From Myxococcales bacterium (GTDB lineage: Bacteria > Myxococcota_A > Polyangia > Polyangiales > Polyangiaceae), in assembly GCA_025362165.1 (NCBI GenBank), contig JANYHY010000077.1, forward strand, positions 1 to 17,883: a DNA stretch of 17,883 nucleotides. Reading direction: 5' to 3'. Both the position numbers and the translations under genes were made by a program. Positions within the stretch are counted from its first letter, which is position 1, and every line of letters begins with the position of its first letter. The notes beneath the pieces are model-generated. The model saw nothing but the letters and a program-made list of their open reading frames with translations. It made no database searches and had not been told where the DNA came from. Positions 1-6,603 of the stretch are shown here, in pieces.

Positions 1-1
1 C

Positions 2-145
2 ACCGCGCTCGTCGGCGTGTCACGGCCCGTGAATCCCGGCACGCACAAGATCGTCGCTTCGGCGCCCGGCATGCTCCCTACCGAACAGAGCTTCGACATC
101 AAGGAGAGAGAGGCGAAGGAGATCCCGCTCGCTCTGAAGAAATAA
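2..145 (+). CDS. C-terminal end of a PEGA-like protein (partial)
   Basis: Only the last 47 codons are in the window, read in the frame that starts at base 2 and ends at TAA 143-145. The visible peptide includes the stretch RPVNPGTHKIVASAPGM, followed by a charged segment and the end ALKK. The 'V.PG.H.I.A.APG' pattern resembles PEGA or carboxypeptidase-regulatory beta-sandwich repeats, which often end envelope TPR proteins in Myxococcota; the two TPR proteins further along the window have similar segments. The stop codon overlaps the ATG of the next gene (TAATG), so the two genes are very likely one transcript and translationally coupled. The N-terminal part, signal peptide and true family cannot be judged from this fragment. 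Confidence 0.6.
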   Translation, partial: TALVGVSRPVNPGTHKIVASAPGMLPTEQSFDIKEREAKEIPLALKK

Positions 146-1488
146 TGACCAATCCCTTTCTCGACAACAAGCCTGCTGCGCCGCCGGAGCCCGAGCCGGT
201 GCGCGTCAGCGAGAACATCCCGGTGGACGCGCCGGCGAGCCTGTCATCGGCCGCGATCAAGGCGGAGAAGATCCCGTCGCCGCCACACCTCGTCGTGCGC
301 GCGGAGCTCGGCAGAGGAGGCATGGGCCACGTGCACCCAGCGATGGACCGGAGCCTCCTTCGAGACGTCGCGCTCAAGCGCCTCGACAAAGCGTTCGCCG
401 ACAAGTCGTTCTATTCGGACGCGTTCATCGCAGAGGCACAGATCACAGGTCAGCTCGAGCACCCCAACATCGTCCCGGTTCACGAGCTCTCGATCGACGA
501 GCAGGGCATCCCGTTCTTCACGATGAAGTTGGTGCAAGGCACCGCGTTCGACGCTTGGCTCCACAAGCACAAGGTGGGCACGGTCGAGCGAATCGAGGGC
601 GGCATCGAGATACTCGTGAAGGTGTGCGACGCCATGGCCTACGCGCACCACCGCGGAGTGATCCACCGAGACCTCAAGCCCGAGAACATCATGGTCGGCG
701 CGTTCGGCCAGGTTTACCTCATGGATTGGGGGCTCGCGCGGTTGATGCGATCCGTGCCCGCGTCAGGCAGCGACGCGATGATGAACCGCCCAGGACCCGT
801 AGGCACGCCTGAGTTCATGGCGCCAGAGCAGGCGCGCGGAAAGATCGAAGACGTAGACGAGCGCTCGGACATCTTCGGGCTTGGCGCGTTGCTCTACGAG
901 ATCCTCAGCGGGGACTGCCCGTACGGCAAAGGCCCCGTCAACGTCATCCTGAAGCGAGCTGCAGAGGGCGACGTCGTCTCCATCGACGAAGCGTGTCAGC
1001 GCTACGCGATCGCCAAGCGCATTCGAGCCGTCGCCGGACGCGCGACCGATCCCGATCCGAACAAGCGATTCCAAACGGTGACCGAGTTCCAGGACGCGCT
1101 GGTGGCGTTCTTGAAGGGAGGTCTGCATCTCCCGCAGAAGCACTTCGCGCCCGGCGAGCTCATCGTCAAGGAGGGCGACAAAGGCGAGGCGGCGTACATG
1201 ATCGTCGCGGGCAAGTGCCGGGCGTTTCGCACCACACCTGCAGGTCAAGAGACGCTGGCGACCATGGAGCCCGGCGAGACGTTTGGAGAGATGGCGCTCG
1301 TCCTGTTCGAGCCCCGCGCCGCCAGCGTGGAGGCCGTCGACGACGTCACTGTGTTGGTGCTCGATCAAGCGACTTTGAACGAAGGCCTCGGGCTGTCTGG
1401 CTGGACCGGTGCGCTGGTCCGTGCGCTCGCACAACGCTTCGCCGATCTCGAGCGAATGGTTCGAGAGAGCGGCATGCGCCGCAGTTAG
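145..1488 (+). CDS. Ser/Thr protein kinase with C-terminal cyclic nucleotide-binding domain
   Basis: A 447-residue soluble protein with no membrane segment. Residues 1-50 are a Pro/Ala-rich linker. The Hanks-type kinase domain spans about 50-325: glycine loop GRGGMG (56-61), ATP lysine K78 in VALKR, helix-C glutamate E97, catalytic loop HRDLKPEN (174-181, D176), metal-binding DWG (194-196) in place of DFG, activation-segment end GTPEFMAPE (220-228), and the structural arginine R308. All catalytic residues are present. Residues 333-414 form a Crp-like cyclic nucleotide-binding domain with a phosphate-binding cassette FGEMALVLFEPRAASV (380-395; E382 and R391 are the expected ligand contacts). 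The obvious inference is a kinase switched by cAMP or cGMP, similar in logic to eukaryotic PKG but with the domains in reverse order. The start ATG overlaps the previous stop. The 3' end overlaps the convergent response regulator by 4 nt. The substrate is unknown. Confidence 0.93.
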   Translation: MTNPFLDNKPAAPPEPEPVRVSENIPVDAPASLSSAAIKAEKIPSPPHLVVRAELGRGGMGHVHPAMDRSLLRDVALKRLDKAFADKSFYSDAFIAEAQITGQLEHPNIVPVHELSIDEQGIPFFTMKLVQGTAFDAWLHKHKVGTVERIEGGIEILVKVCDAMAYAHHRGVIHRDLKPENIMVGAFGQVYLMDWGLARLMRSVPASGSDAMMNRPGPVGTPEFMAPEQARGKIEDVDERSDIFGLGALLYEILSGDCPYGKGPVNVILKRAAEGDVVSIDEACQRYAIAKRIRAVAGRATDPDPNKRFQTVTEFQDALVAFLKGGLHLPQKHFAPGELIVKEGDKGEAAYMIVAGKCRAFRTTPAGQETLATMEPGETFGEMALVLFEPRAASVEAVDDVTVLVLDQATLNEGLGLSGWTGALVRALAQRFADLERMVRESGMRRS

Positions 1489-2894
1489 GAGCTAGAGCCG
1501 TATAGTGGACGCGGCTGGGTCGAGGGCTCCGGTTCTGCGCCGTTGTGCGCGGAGCGCTCGTAGCGTTCGAGCTTGCGGTAGAGCGTTCGCCGATCCAACG
1601 CGAGCACTTGGGCAGCGCGCGACTTGTTGCCGTCGAGCAGCTTGAGCACTCGCTCGATGTAGCGGCGCTCGAGCTCATCGAGCGTGATGATCTCGCGAGG
1701 GTCGTCTGCGGAGACGACGAAATGCTCCGGTCGGTACGCGCGGATCTTCTGCGGAAGATCGGCGACCGTGATCTCCTCGTAGCGCGCCAACGCGGCCGCG
1801 CGTTCCATGCAGTTCTCGAGCTCTCGCACGTTTCCCGGCCACTGATAAGAGGTGAGCCGCTCTGCGACTGCAGCAGAGAGCGTCAGCGGAGCGTCCTTCG
1901 GGGCGTGCTTGTTGAGGAAGTGAGCCGCGAGCTTGACGACGTCCATGCCGCGCGATCGCAGAGGTGGAAGAGCGATGGTCACGACGTTGAGTCGGTAGAA
2001 GAGATCTTCTCGAAAACGCTTCTCGAAGACCTCAGTCTCGAGATCTCGATTCGTCGCGGCGAGGATCCGCGCGTCGAACGGGATTTCACTGTTCGAGCCG
2101 ACGGGTCTGATCGTGCGCTCCTGCAGCGCGCGCAGCAACTTGGCTTGCATCTCCACTGGCATGTCGCCGATTTCGTCCAGGAACAACGTGCCGCCGTCTG
2201 CCTGCAAAAAGAGCCCTTTGCGCTCCATTCGCGCGTCCGTGAACGCGCCCTTGGCGTGTCCGAAGAGCTCGCTCTCCAGCAGACTCGCTGGCACTGCCGC
2301 GCAGTTGATAGCGACGAACGGCGCCGCGCGCCGTGGGCTGCTCGCGTGAAGCTCGCGCGCGATCAGCTCTTTGCCCGTGCCGGTCTCGCCGATGATGAGC
2401 ACCGACGCGTTGCTGGCGCTCACCCGGCCTACCAAATCGAGCACGCGTCGCATGGGCTCGCTCGAGCCAACCAACGCTGTCGACGTTTGGACCGAAGTCT
2501 CCCGAAGACGCTTCACTTCCTGGACAAGACCGCGGTGCTGCGTCGCTCTTCCGAGCGCGAGCAAGAGGAGCTTGTTGTCCACTGGCTTCGTGAGAAAATC
2601 GTAGGCGCCGACTTGTAGCGCAGCGATCGCGGCGCCCATCGTGCTTTGCCCCGTGATGACGATCACCGGAATGTCCGGGGTCGCGCCGAGGATGCGCTCT
2701 GTGAGAGCGAGACCGTCCATCTCCGCCATCCCCAGGTCCGTCAACACGACATCGAACGACTCGGTTTGGAGGTCTGCCAGCGCTTTGGTCGCGGAGGTGC
2801 GCGTGCTGACGTCGAACCCCTGCTTGGTGAGCGAGGCCTCCATCAGGTCGCAGGTGTCTTGGTCGTCGTCCACGACGAGTATTCGACTGTTCAT
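1485..2894 (-). CDS. NtrC-family sigma-54-dependent response regulator
   Basis: A 469-residue activator of sigma-54 RNA polymerase. The receiver domain is at 1-120, with acidic residues D10/D11, phospho-acceptor D53 and K103. The AAA+ domain is at about 140-370, with Walker A GETGTGKE (169-176), loop 1 GAFTDA (216-221), Walker B GGTLFLDEIGDM (234-245), the segment FREDLFYRLNV, and WPGNVRELEN (352-361). A Fis-type helix-turn-helix lies at about 422-445 (NKSRAAQVLALDRRTLYRKL). In the family, phosphorylation of the receiver promotes oligomerisation and ATP-driven opening of sigma-54 promoters. The last glycine of the usual GAFTGA is Asp here. The start ATG has a GAGGT ribosome site 5 nt upstream. 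It lies 102 nt downstream of a hybrid histidine kinase on the same strand, its most likely phosphodonor. Its target promoters are not evident. Confidence 0.95.
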   Translation of the reverse strand: MNSRILVVDDDQDTCDLMEASLTKQGFDVSTRTSATKALADLQTESFDVVLTDLGMAEMDGLALTERILGATPDIPVIVITGQSTMGAAIAALQVGAYDFLTKPVDNKLLLLALGRATQHRGLVQEVKRLRETSVQTSTALVGSSEPMRRVLDLVGRVSASNASVLIIGETGTGKELIARELHASSPRRAAPFVAINCAAVPASLLESELFGHAKGAFTDARMERKGLFLQADGGTLFLDEIGDMPVEMQAKLLRALQERTIRPVGSNSEIPFDARILAATNRDLETEVFEKRFREDLFYRLNVVTIALPPLRSRGMDVVKLAAHFLNKHAPKDAPLTLSAAVAERLTSYQWPGNVRELENCMERAAALARYEEITVADLPQKIRAYRPEHFVVSADDPREIITLDELERRYIERVLKLLDGNKSRAAQVLALDRRTLYRKLERYERSAHNGAEPEPSTQPRPLYGSSS

Positions 2895-2996
2895 TCTACC
2901 TCAACCTATTCGTATGCAGTGTGTGTGCCGCAGAAATCCAGGCAAAATCCCGCCTCATCCCACCCGTCGCCCGAACAATAATGCCACACTGTGGCC

Positions 2997-5033
2997 TTAA
3001 GGCACGGTTGCCCAGTTCCCTTGTCGCTTGAGCAGATTCGCGATGACGGTGACGAGTTGCTCTGGCTCGATGGGCTTGGCGATGTGTGCGTCGAAGCCAG
3101 CGGCGATCGCCGCGATGCGGTCCGTCTCGTGTGAGTAAGCGGTGAGCGCCAACACCACACGCGGACGGTCGGCGCGATCTCGCAGCGCGATCGCGAGCGT
3201 GTAGCCGTCTTGTTCGGGCATGCCGATGTCGCTCACGACGACGTCGAAGCTTCTCTCCTCGAGCGCCTCCAGGGCCTCTTCCACGGAACCCACGACAGTC
3301 GTCGTCGCGCCGTTTTGGCGGAGCACGATCGCGAGGAGATCGCGCGCGTCCTCTTCATCGTCCACGACGAGGACGCTGGTGCTGTCGAGGACTCGACGGC
3401 GAGCATGGCTCGGCGGCGGTACGGTCTTGCGAAGGAGAGGACTCTCGGAGTCGCGTGTGCGACGGGAGCTCGGAGCCTGCAGCGGAAGACGAATCCCGAA
3501 CGTCGCCCCTCGCCCCACACCTTCACTCTCGGCGAACGCAGTGCCTCCGTGCATCTCCACCAAGTGGCGGACGATCGCGAGCCCAAGCCCGAGCCCACCT
3601 GCGTTCCTCGCCGTCCCACCGTCTTGCTGGCGAAAGCGCTCGAAGACGTGAGGTAGAAAATCCGTGCGTATCCCCTGGCCGGAGTCCACGACTCGAATGT
3701 CGACGGACTCGTCCACGATGCGCATGTCGAGCGAGATGGTGCCGTGACGGGGAGTGAACTTCACGGCGTTGGACAGCAGGTTCCACAGCACCTGCTTGAG
3801 CCGATCCTGATCCGCGAGGATGGTGACGGTTTGGTCGGCGTAAGAAGACGTGAGCTGGATCGACTTGGCCGCGGCAGCAGCGCGAATCATGTCGAGCGCG
3901 CCTTCGACCAACGGCGCGAGCGCGACCGGATTGCGTGCGATGCGGAGCTTGCCGCTGATGATCCGCGAGACGTCGAGGATGTCCTCGATGATGCGAACCT
4001 GAAGGCGCGCGTTCCGCTCGATGGTCTCGACGCCGTGTGTGCGTTCCCTCTCCGACAGTGCGCTGTCGCGCAGCATCCACGACCAACCGAGGATCGATTG
4101 CAACGGCGTGCGAAGCTCGTGCGACACGGTCAGCAAGAACTCGTCCTTCAATCGACTGAGGTGCTCGGCCTCTTCGCGCGCGGTTCGCGCCTGCTCGTAG
4201 GCGCTCACGAGCCTCGCGTCGGTGTTGCGCTGTTCGGTGATGTCGGCGCAGACGACGCCGATACCGACGGCGACGCCCGACGCGTGCACGGGGTAGTAGT
4301 GGACACGCCAGTGTCGCGCGACGTCCGTGGCGTGCGTCACGCGGCCCACCACCTCGAAAGAGGTCGACTCTCCTGTCGTTCGTACGCGCTCGAGCGCGGA
4401 CATGCGTCGCGGCGCTTCGGCGGGTGAGAGGGCGAGCAGGAGTCCTTCGTCGGGCTTGGTGACAGCCAGAGCACCCGAGTCGGCGAGCGCGGTGTTCATG
4501 CGAATGCATTGCGCGCGCTCGTCCCAAAAGCCAATTCCGATGGGTGCCTGTTCGAGCACCAGTTCATCAATGGTTCGCGAGTCGGTTCGGTCCACGACGA
4601 TGCCGGCCATGTGCGACGGCCAGCTGTTGGGCTCTTCACTCGCGCCTCCGCGCATCGACACCCAACGAGTCAAGCCAGCGTCGTCTCTCACGCGAAACTC
4701 GCTCGTCAACGTCGTGGACTGGTCGAGTGCGTGCTGGATCGCATGTGCGACGCGCGCGCGATCATCGGGATGCACGCACGCGACGAAGGTCACCAAGTCC
4801 ACGCCCACGCTTGGGGAGAGACCGAGGATCACCCGACACTGCGAGTCGCACCAAAGAGACCCCGTCGAAGGATCGTAGTTCCAAAGGCCGACCTCTGCGG
4901 CATCGAAGGCCGCGCGCAAACGCTCATCGTCGACCGAGCGCGTCCGAACCTCGGTGCCTGACTCGTCGCCTGGCGATGGGGCTCTGGGGAGTGTGCGCAT
5001 CTCATGCTGGCTGATGCAGCACGCATGCCACAC
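2997..5033 (-). CDS. Cytoplasmic PAS-PAS hybrid sensor histidine kinase with receiver domain
   Basis: A 678-residue protein from the GTG at 5033; an ATG at 5000 would remove 11 residues, and neither start has a convincing ribosome site. There are two PAS modules at about 38-150 and 155-268, the second ending in the PAC-like VGIGVVCADITEQRN, followed by a short coiled coil at 270-298. The dimerisation/phosphoacceptor domain has SHELRTP (304-310, H305). The ATPase domain has N box WNLLSNAVKF (417-426), G1 DSGQGI (450-455) and G2 GGLGLGLAIV (479-488). The C-terminal receiver at about 552-672 has VVDDEED and phospho-acceptor D602. No transmembrane helix is visible, so it should sense a cytoplasmic or diffusible signal through PAS. 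It precedes the sigma-54 response regulator on the same strand, so the two probably form a phosphorelay. The ligand is unknown. Confidence 0.94.
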   Translation of the reverse strand: MWHACCISQHEMRTLPRAPSPGDESGTEVRTRSVDDERLRAAFDAAEVGLWNYDPSTGSLWCDSQCRVILGLSPSVGVDLVTFVACVHPDDRARVAHAIQHALDQSTTLTSEFRVRDDAGLTRWVSMRGGASEEPNSWPSHMAGIVVDRTDSRTIDELVLEQAPIGIGFWDERAQCIRMNTALADSGALAVTKPDEGLLLALSPAEAPRRMSALERVRTTGESTSFEVVGRVTHATDVARHWRVHYYPVHASGVAVGIGVVCADITEQRNTDARLVSAYEQARTAREEAEHLSRLKDEFLLTVSHELRTPLQSILGWSWMLRDSALSERERTHGVETIERNARLQVRIIEDILDVSRIISGKLRIARNPVALAPLVEGALDMIRAAAAAKSIQLTSSYADQTVTILADQDRLKQVLWNLLSNAVKFTPRHGTISLDMRIVDESVDIRVVDSGQGIRTDFLPHVFERFRQQDGGTARNAGGLGLGLAIVRHLVEMHGGTAFAESEGVGRGATFGIRLPLQAPSSRRTRDSESPLLRKTVPPPSHARRRVLDSTSVLVVDDEEDARDLLAIVLRQNGATTTVVGSVEEALEALEERSFDVVVSDIGMPEQDGYTLAIALRDRADRPRVVLALTAYSHETDRIAAIAAGFDAHIAKPIEPEQLVTVIANLLKRQGNWATVP

Positions 5034-5063
5034 TGCACCAGCGCGGCGTTTGCGCAGCGCCGT

Positions 5064-5354
5064 TCAAATGGCGCTTCGCCGAATCGCGTGCGACACGACG
5101 AGGATCACCATCGAGCCAACCACAGCGACGATCATGCTCCAAATATTGAAGCCGGTGATCCCGACTGAACCCAGCAGATGAAACAGGAAACCGCCGACCA
5201 CGGCTCCTGCCATTCAGAGCACCATATCGAACAGGAGCCCCGATCCGCGCCTCTTGACGAGCATGCTCGCGATGAACCCGCTAATCAGTCCGCGGATTAT
5301 TGGGCCAGCGCAATTGCCACACTGTGGTGTTTGGTGACGATCGAGAGTGAGCAT
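5064..5354 (-). pseudogene. GlsB/YeaQ/YmgE-like membrane protein gene interrupted by an in-frame TGA
   Basis: One reading frame runs from ATG 5354-5352 to TGA 5066-5064 with a single in-frame TGA at 5216-5214. The first part (46 codons) contains GPIIRGLISGFIASMLVKRR and GLLFDMVL. After the stop, the frame continues at once with MAGAVVGGFLFHLLG, GFNIWSMIVAVVG and SMVILVVSHAIRR. The order glycine-rich helix, D-x-V-L-G-x-x-G-A-x-V-G-G-x-L-F, GFN, helix, basic tail is typical of the small three-helix GlsB/YeaQ/YmgE (transglycosylase-associated) family of about 80-95 residues. The TGA falls where the family normally has glycine, so GGA to TGA explains the break. The frame ends 30 nt before the histidine kinase start. 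It could be a young pseudogene, a sequencing error or, less likely, two separately translated pieces. Confidence 0.72.
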
Positions 5355-5709
5355 CACAGCTCGCACATACAGCATGACTATTGAACGGCAATCCGTTCGG
5401 GTTGGGTGTGACCTGCGGAGTCATATTGTGGTTCAAGGCGCGGGTCGCCATCGCGAAGAAACTAGGAACCGCTTGTCACCCACTACGACTCAACACGTCG
5501 TACAAGGAACGGGGTATGTGCTCATCGTGATGGGCATCGCGATGGGTGCGGTCGGTAGTCGTGCCTGCTGCGACCCTCGTCCTGAGGCGACCTCTCCACG
5601 CAACACTGACACGAGCCCAGCAGCGGCCTGGCAATTGCTCAGCTTCCCAATACCCAAAGGGAAGGCAATGATATGAATATATCGAACACCGCACTGCAGG
5701 GGGTAACGC

Positions 5710-5749
5710 TGCTGGGTCTCGCGGGCCGCTCCTACCGCCAGACCCAGCA
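5710..5749. repeat. Inverted repeat / hairpin with 10-bp arms
   Basis: Arms TGCTGGGTCT (5710-5719) and AGACCCAGCA (5740-5749) are perfectly complementary. Inside them GCGG (5721-5724) can pair with CCGC (5735-5738) after one mismatch, leaving a 10-nt loop. No T-run follows on either strand, so a plain intrinsic terminator is not indicated. It sits in the middle of the gene-poor stretch. Confidence 0.6.
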
Positions 5750-5862
5750 ACCGCACGCCAGCGACCCAGGCCGTCGTCAATTGATGACACCGTCGGCGGA
5801 CATCAACGCTAGGTGTTGCGCCGTTGGCACGCCTAGTTGTCGTTGCGTTAGGCGACCGCAAT

Positions 5863-5892
5863 TTGTTGACCTTTACTGAAAGTGCCTATTAC
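5863..5892 (+). promoter_or_regulatory. Candidate sigma-70-type promoter for the Lys-rich DNA-binding gene
   Basis: The sequence holds TTGTTG (5863-5868), or the overlapping TTGACC (5866-5871), followed by TATTAC (5887-5892), giving spacers of 18 or 15 nt. A transcript would start close to the ATG at 5903. The spacers are not ideal, so this is a moderate candidate only. Confidence 0.35.
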
Positions 5893-5902
5893 CATTTCCG
5901 TG

Positions 5903-6451
5903 ATGGCCACCAAGAACACCCCACAGCAACCGCAGACCAAAGCAGACTTCGTTCGTTCGTTGCCGGACACGCCCGCCAAAGACGTCGTCGCCAAGGCCGC
6001 GCAGGCGAAGCTGGAACTGACCGAGAGTCATGTCCATGCGGTCCGCTCAGAGGACAGGGCCCGAGCCAACCAGAAGAAGAAGTCGGCCAAGAGCGGGACG
6101 ACCACGAAAGCCGCGCGCAAGAAGTCTTCGAGCAAGAAGTCTTCGAGCAAGACCGCAGGTCGCAAGCCTGGCAAGAAGGCGCTAGTCCAGAGTCTGAAAG
6201 CCGCGAACCCGACGTGGACCGCCTCGCAGATCGCCAAGGAGGTTGGGTGCTCGGAGAAGTACGTTTACCTGACCTGGCGCGCGACCAAGAAGAAGAAGAA
6301 GACAAAGACCGCGAAAGTCAGCTCCGCGAAGAAGAAGCCCGCTGCGACCGCCAGCGCGACGACCACTGAGTTCTACAAAGTACTCAAACGCGTCGGCGTC
6401 GATGAAGCCAAGCGGTTGATTGCGAACATCGAAGCGTACGCGAACGCGTAG
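5903..6451 (+). CDS. Lys-rich (histone H1-like) DNA-binding protein with helix-turn-helix modules
   Basis: A 182-residue very basic protein from ATG 5903; a GTG at 5882 would add 7 residues with no better ribosome site. The N-terminal module KADFVRSLPDTPAKDVVAKA, ending in HVHAVRSEDRAR, and the central module at about residues 93-130, with KKALVQSLKAANPTWTASQI and GCSEKYVYLTWRATK, have the same layout: a start helix, 'A..V..KA' or 'AS.IAKEVG', then a recognition-like helix ending in 'V...R'. They are linked by Lys/Ser tails like histone H1, including a tandem KKSSS repeat. The C terminus TEFYKVLKRVGVDEAKRLIA looks like a separate helical piece. Similar proteins are frequent in Myxococcota, from memory of the family. 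The likely role is nucleoid or transcription control, with unknown targets. It stands alone, with diverging genes on one side and lipoproteins after it. Confidence 0.72.
   Translation: MATKNTPQQPQTKADFVRSLPDTPAKDVVAKAAQAKLELTESHVHAVRSEDRARANQKKKSAKSGTTTKAARKKSSSKKSSSKTAGRKPGKKALVQSLKAANPTWTASQIAKEVGCSEKYVYLTWRATKKKKKTKTAKVSSAKKKPAATASATTTEFYKVLKRVGVDEAKRLIANIEAYANA
6119..6148 (+). repeat. Two perfect tandem copies of a 15-bp unit
   Basis: AAGAAGTCTTCGAGC occurs at 6119-6133 and again at 6134-6148, in frame inside the Lys-rich DNA-binding gene. It encodes KKSSS twice in the disordered basic linker. Slippage could change the linker length without breaking the frame. Confidence 0.9.
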
Positions 6452-6591
6452 ACGAGCAACCTCTCGCTATGCAGCGTGTCGTGGGCGCCAAGACCGAAGT
6501 GCCGGAGGGGGCGCCTTTGGCCCAGATCGCGTGGACGCCATAGCGCCGAGCACGCCTGACGCCATCGCGTGCCGCGTGCAGAGGACTCGTG

Positions 6592-6597
6592 TAGACT
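6592..6597 (+). promoter_or_regulatory. Candidate -10 element of a leaderless transcript (TAGACT)
   Basis: TAGACT lies 6 nt before the ATG at 6604, and no Shine-Dalgarno sequence is visible. The spacing would put transcription start at or very near the start codon. No -35 hexamer is seen. The same arrangement occurs before 8644, 14617 and 14919. Confidence 0.4.
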
Positions 6598-6603
6598 ACG
6601 CCG

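Larger units (their letters stand above)
5355..5902. other. Gene-poor intergenic stretch
   Basis: I see no convincing gene here. Short open frames exist on both strands (for example 5347-5676 plus and 5490-5861 minus), but they lack recognisable motifs and ribosome sites. The stretch seems richer in A/T and in mixed codon positions than the coding DNA around it. It contains a long imperfect hairpin at 5710-5749 and a candidate promoter at 5863-5892 for the Lys-rich DNA-binding gene. It may hold regulatory sequence for the two diverging units, remnants of a lost gene, or a small RNA. Confidence 0.5.

Noticed and set aside
1545..2618. A 357-codon open frame on the plus strand opposite the sigma-54 regulator (similar long antisense frames lie opposite most genes)
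   Set aside because: The peptide is Arg/Glu-rich with no motifs and lies exactly opposite a well-supported gene. High GC makes such shadow frames common.
2971..2994. Possible sigma-54 promoter before the response regulator (TGGCATTATTGTTCG on the minus strand)
   Set aside because: The -24 half is good, but the -12 half lacks GC at the required spacing (it reads CG), so the GG-N10-GC rule fails.
5214..5216. Selenocysteine or programmed readthrough at the TGA in the GlsB-like frame
   Set aside because: The family has glycine there and uses no redox residue, and no clear stem-loop was recognised downstream. A simple nonsense change is more likely.
5824..5840. TTGGCACG followed by GTTGT as a sigma-54 promoter before the Lys-rich DNA-binding gene
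   Set aside because: The spacing between the two elements is one base too long and the -12 GC is absent.
5846..5853. GCGTTAGGC as the core of an integron attC site
   Set aside because: No matching RYYYAAC partner or paired inner boxes were found in the 140 bases upstream, and no cassette structure is present.
5490..5861. Minus-strand 123-codon frame in the gene-poor stretch
   Set aside because: There is no ribosome site and no recognisable domain, and the composition is unlike coding DNA of this window.
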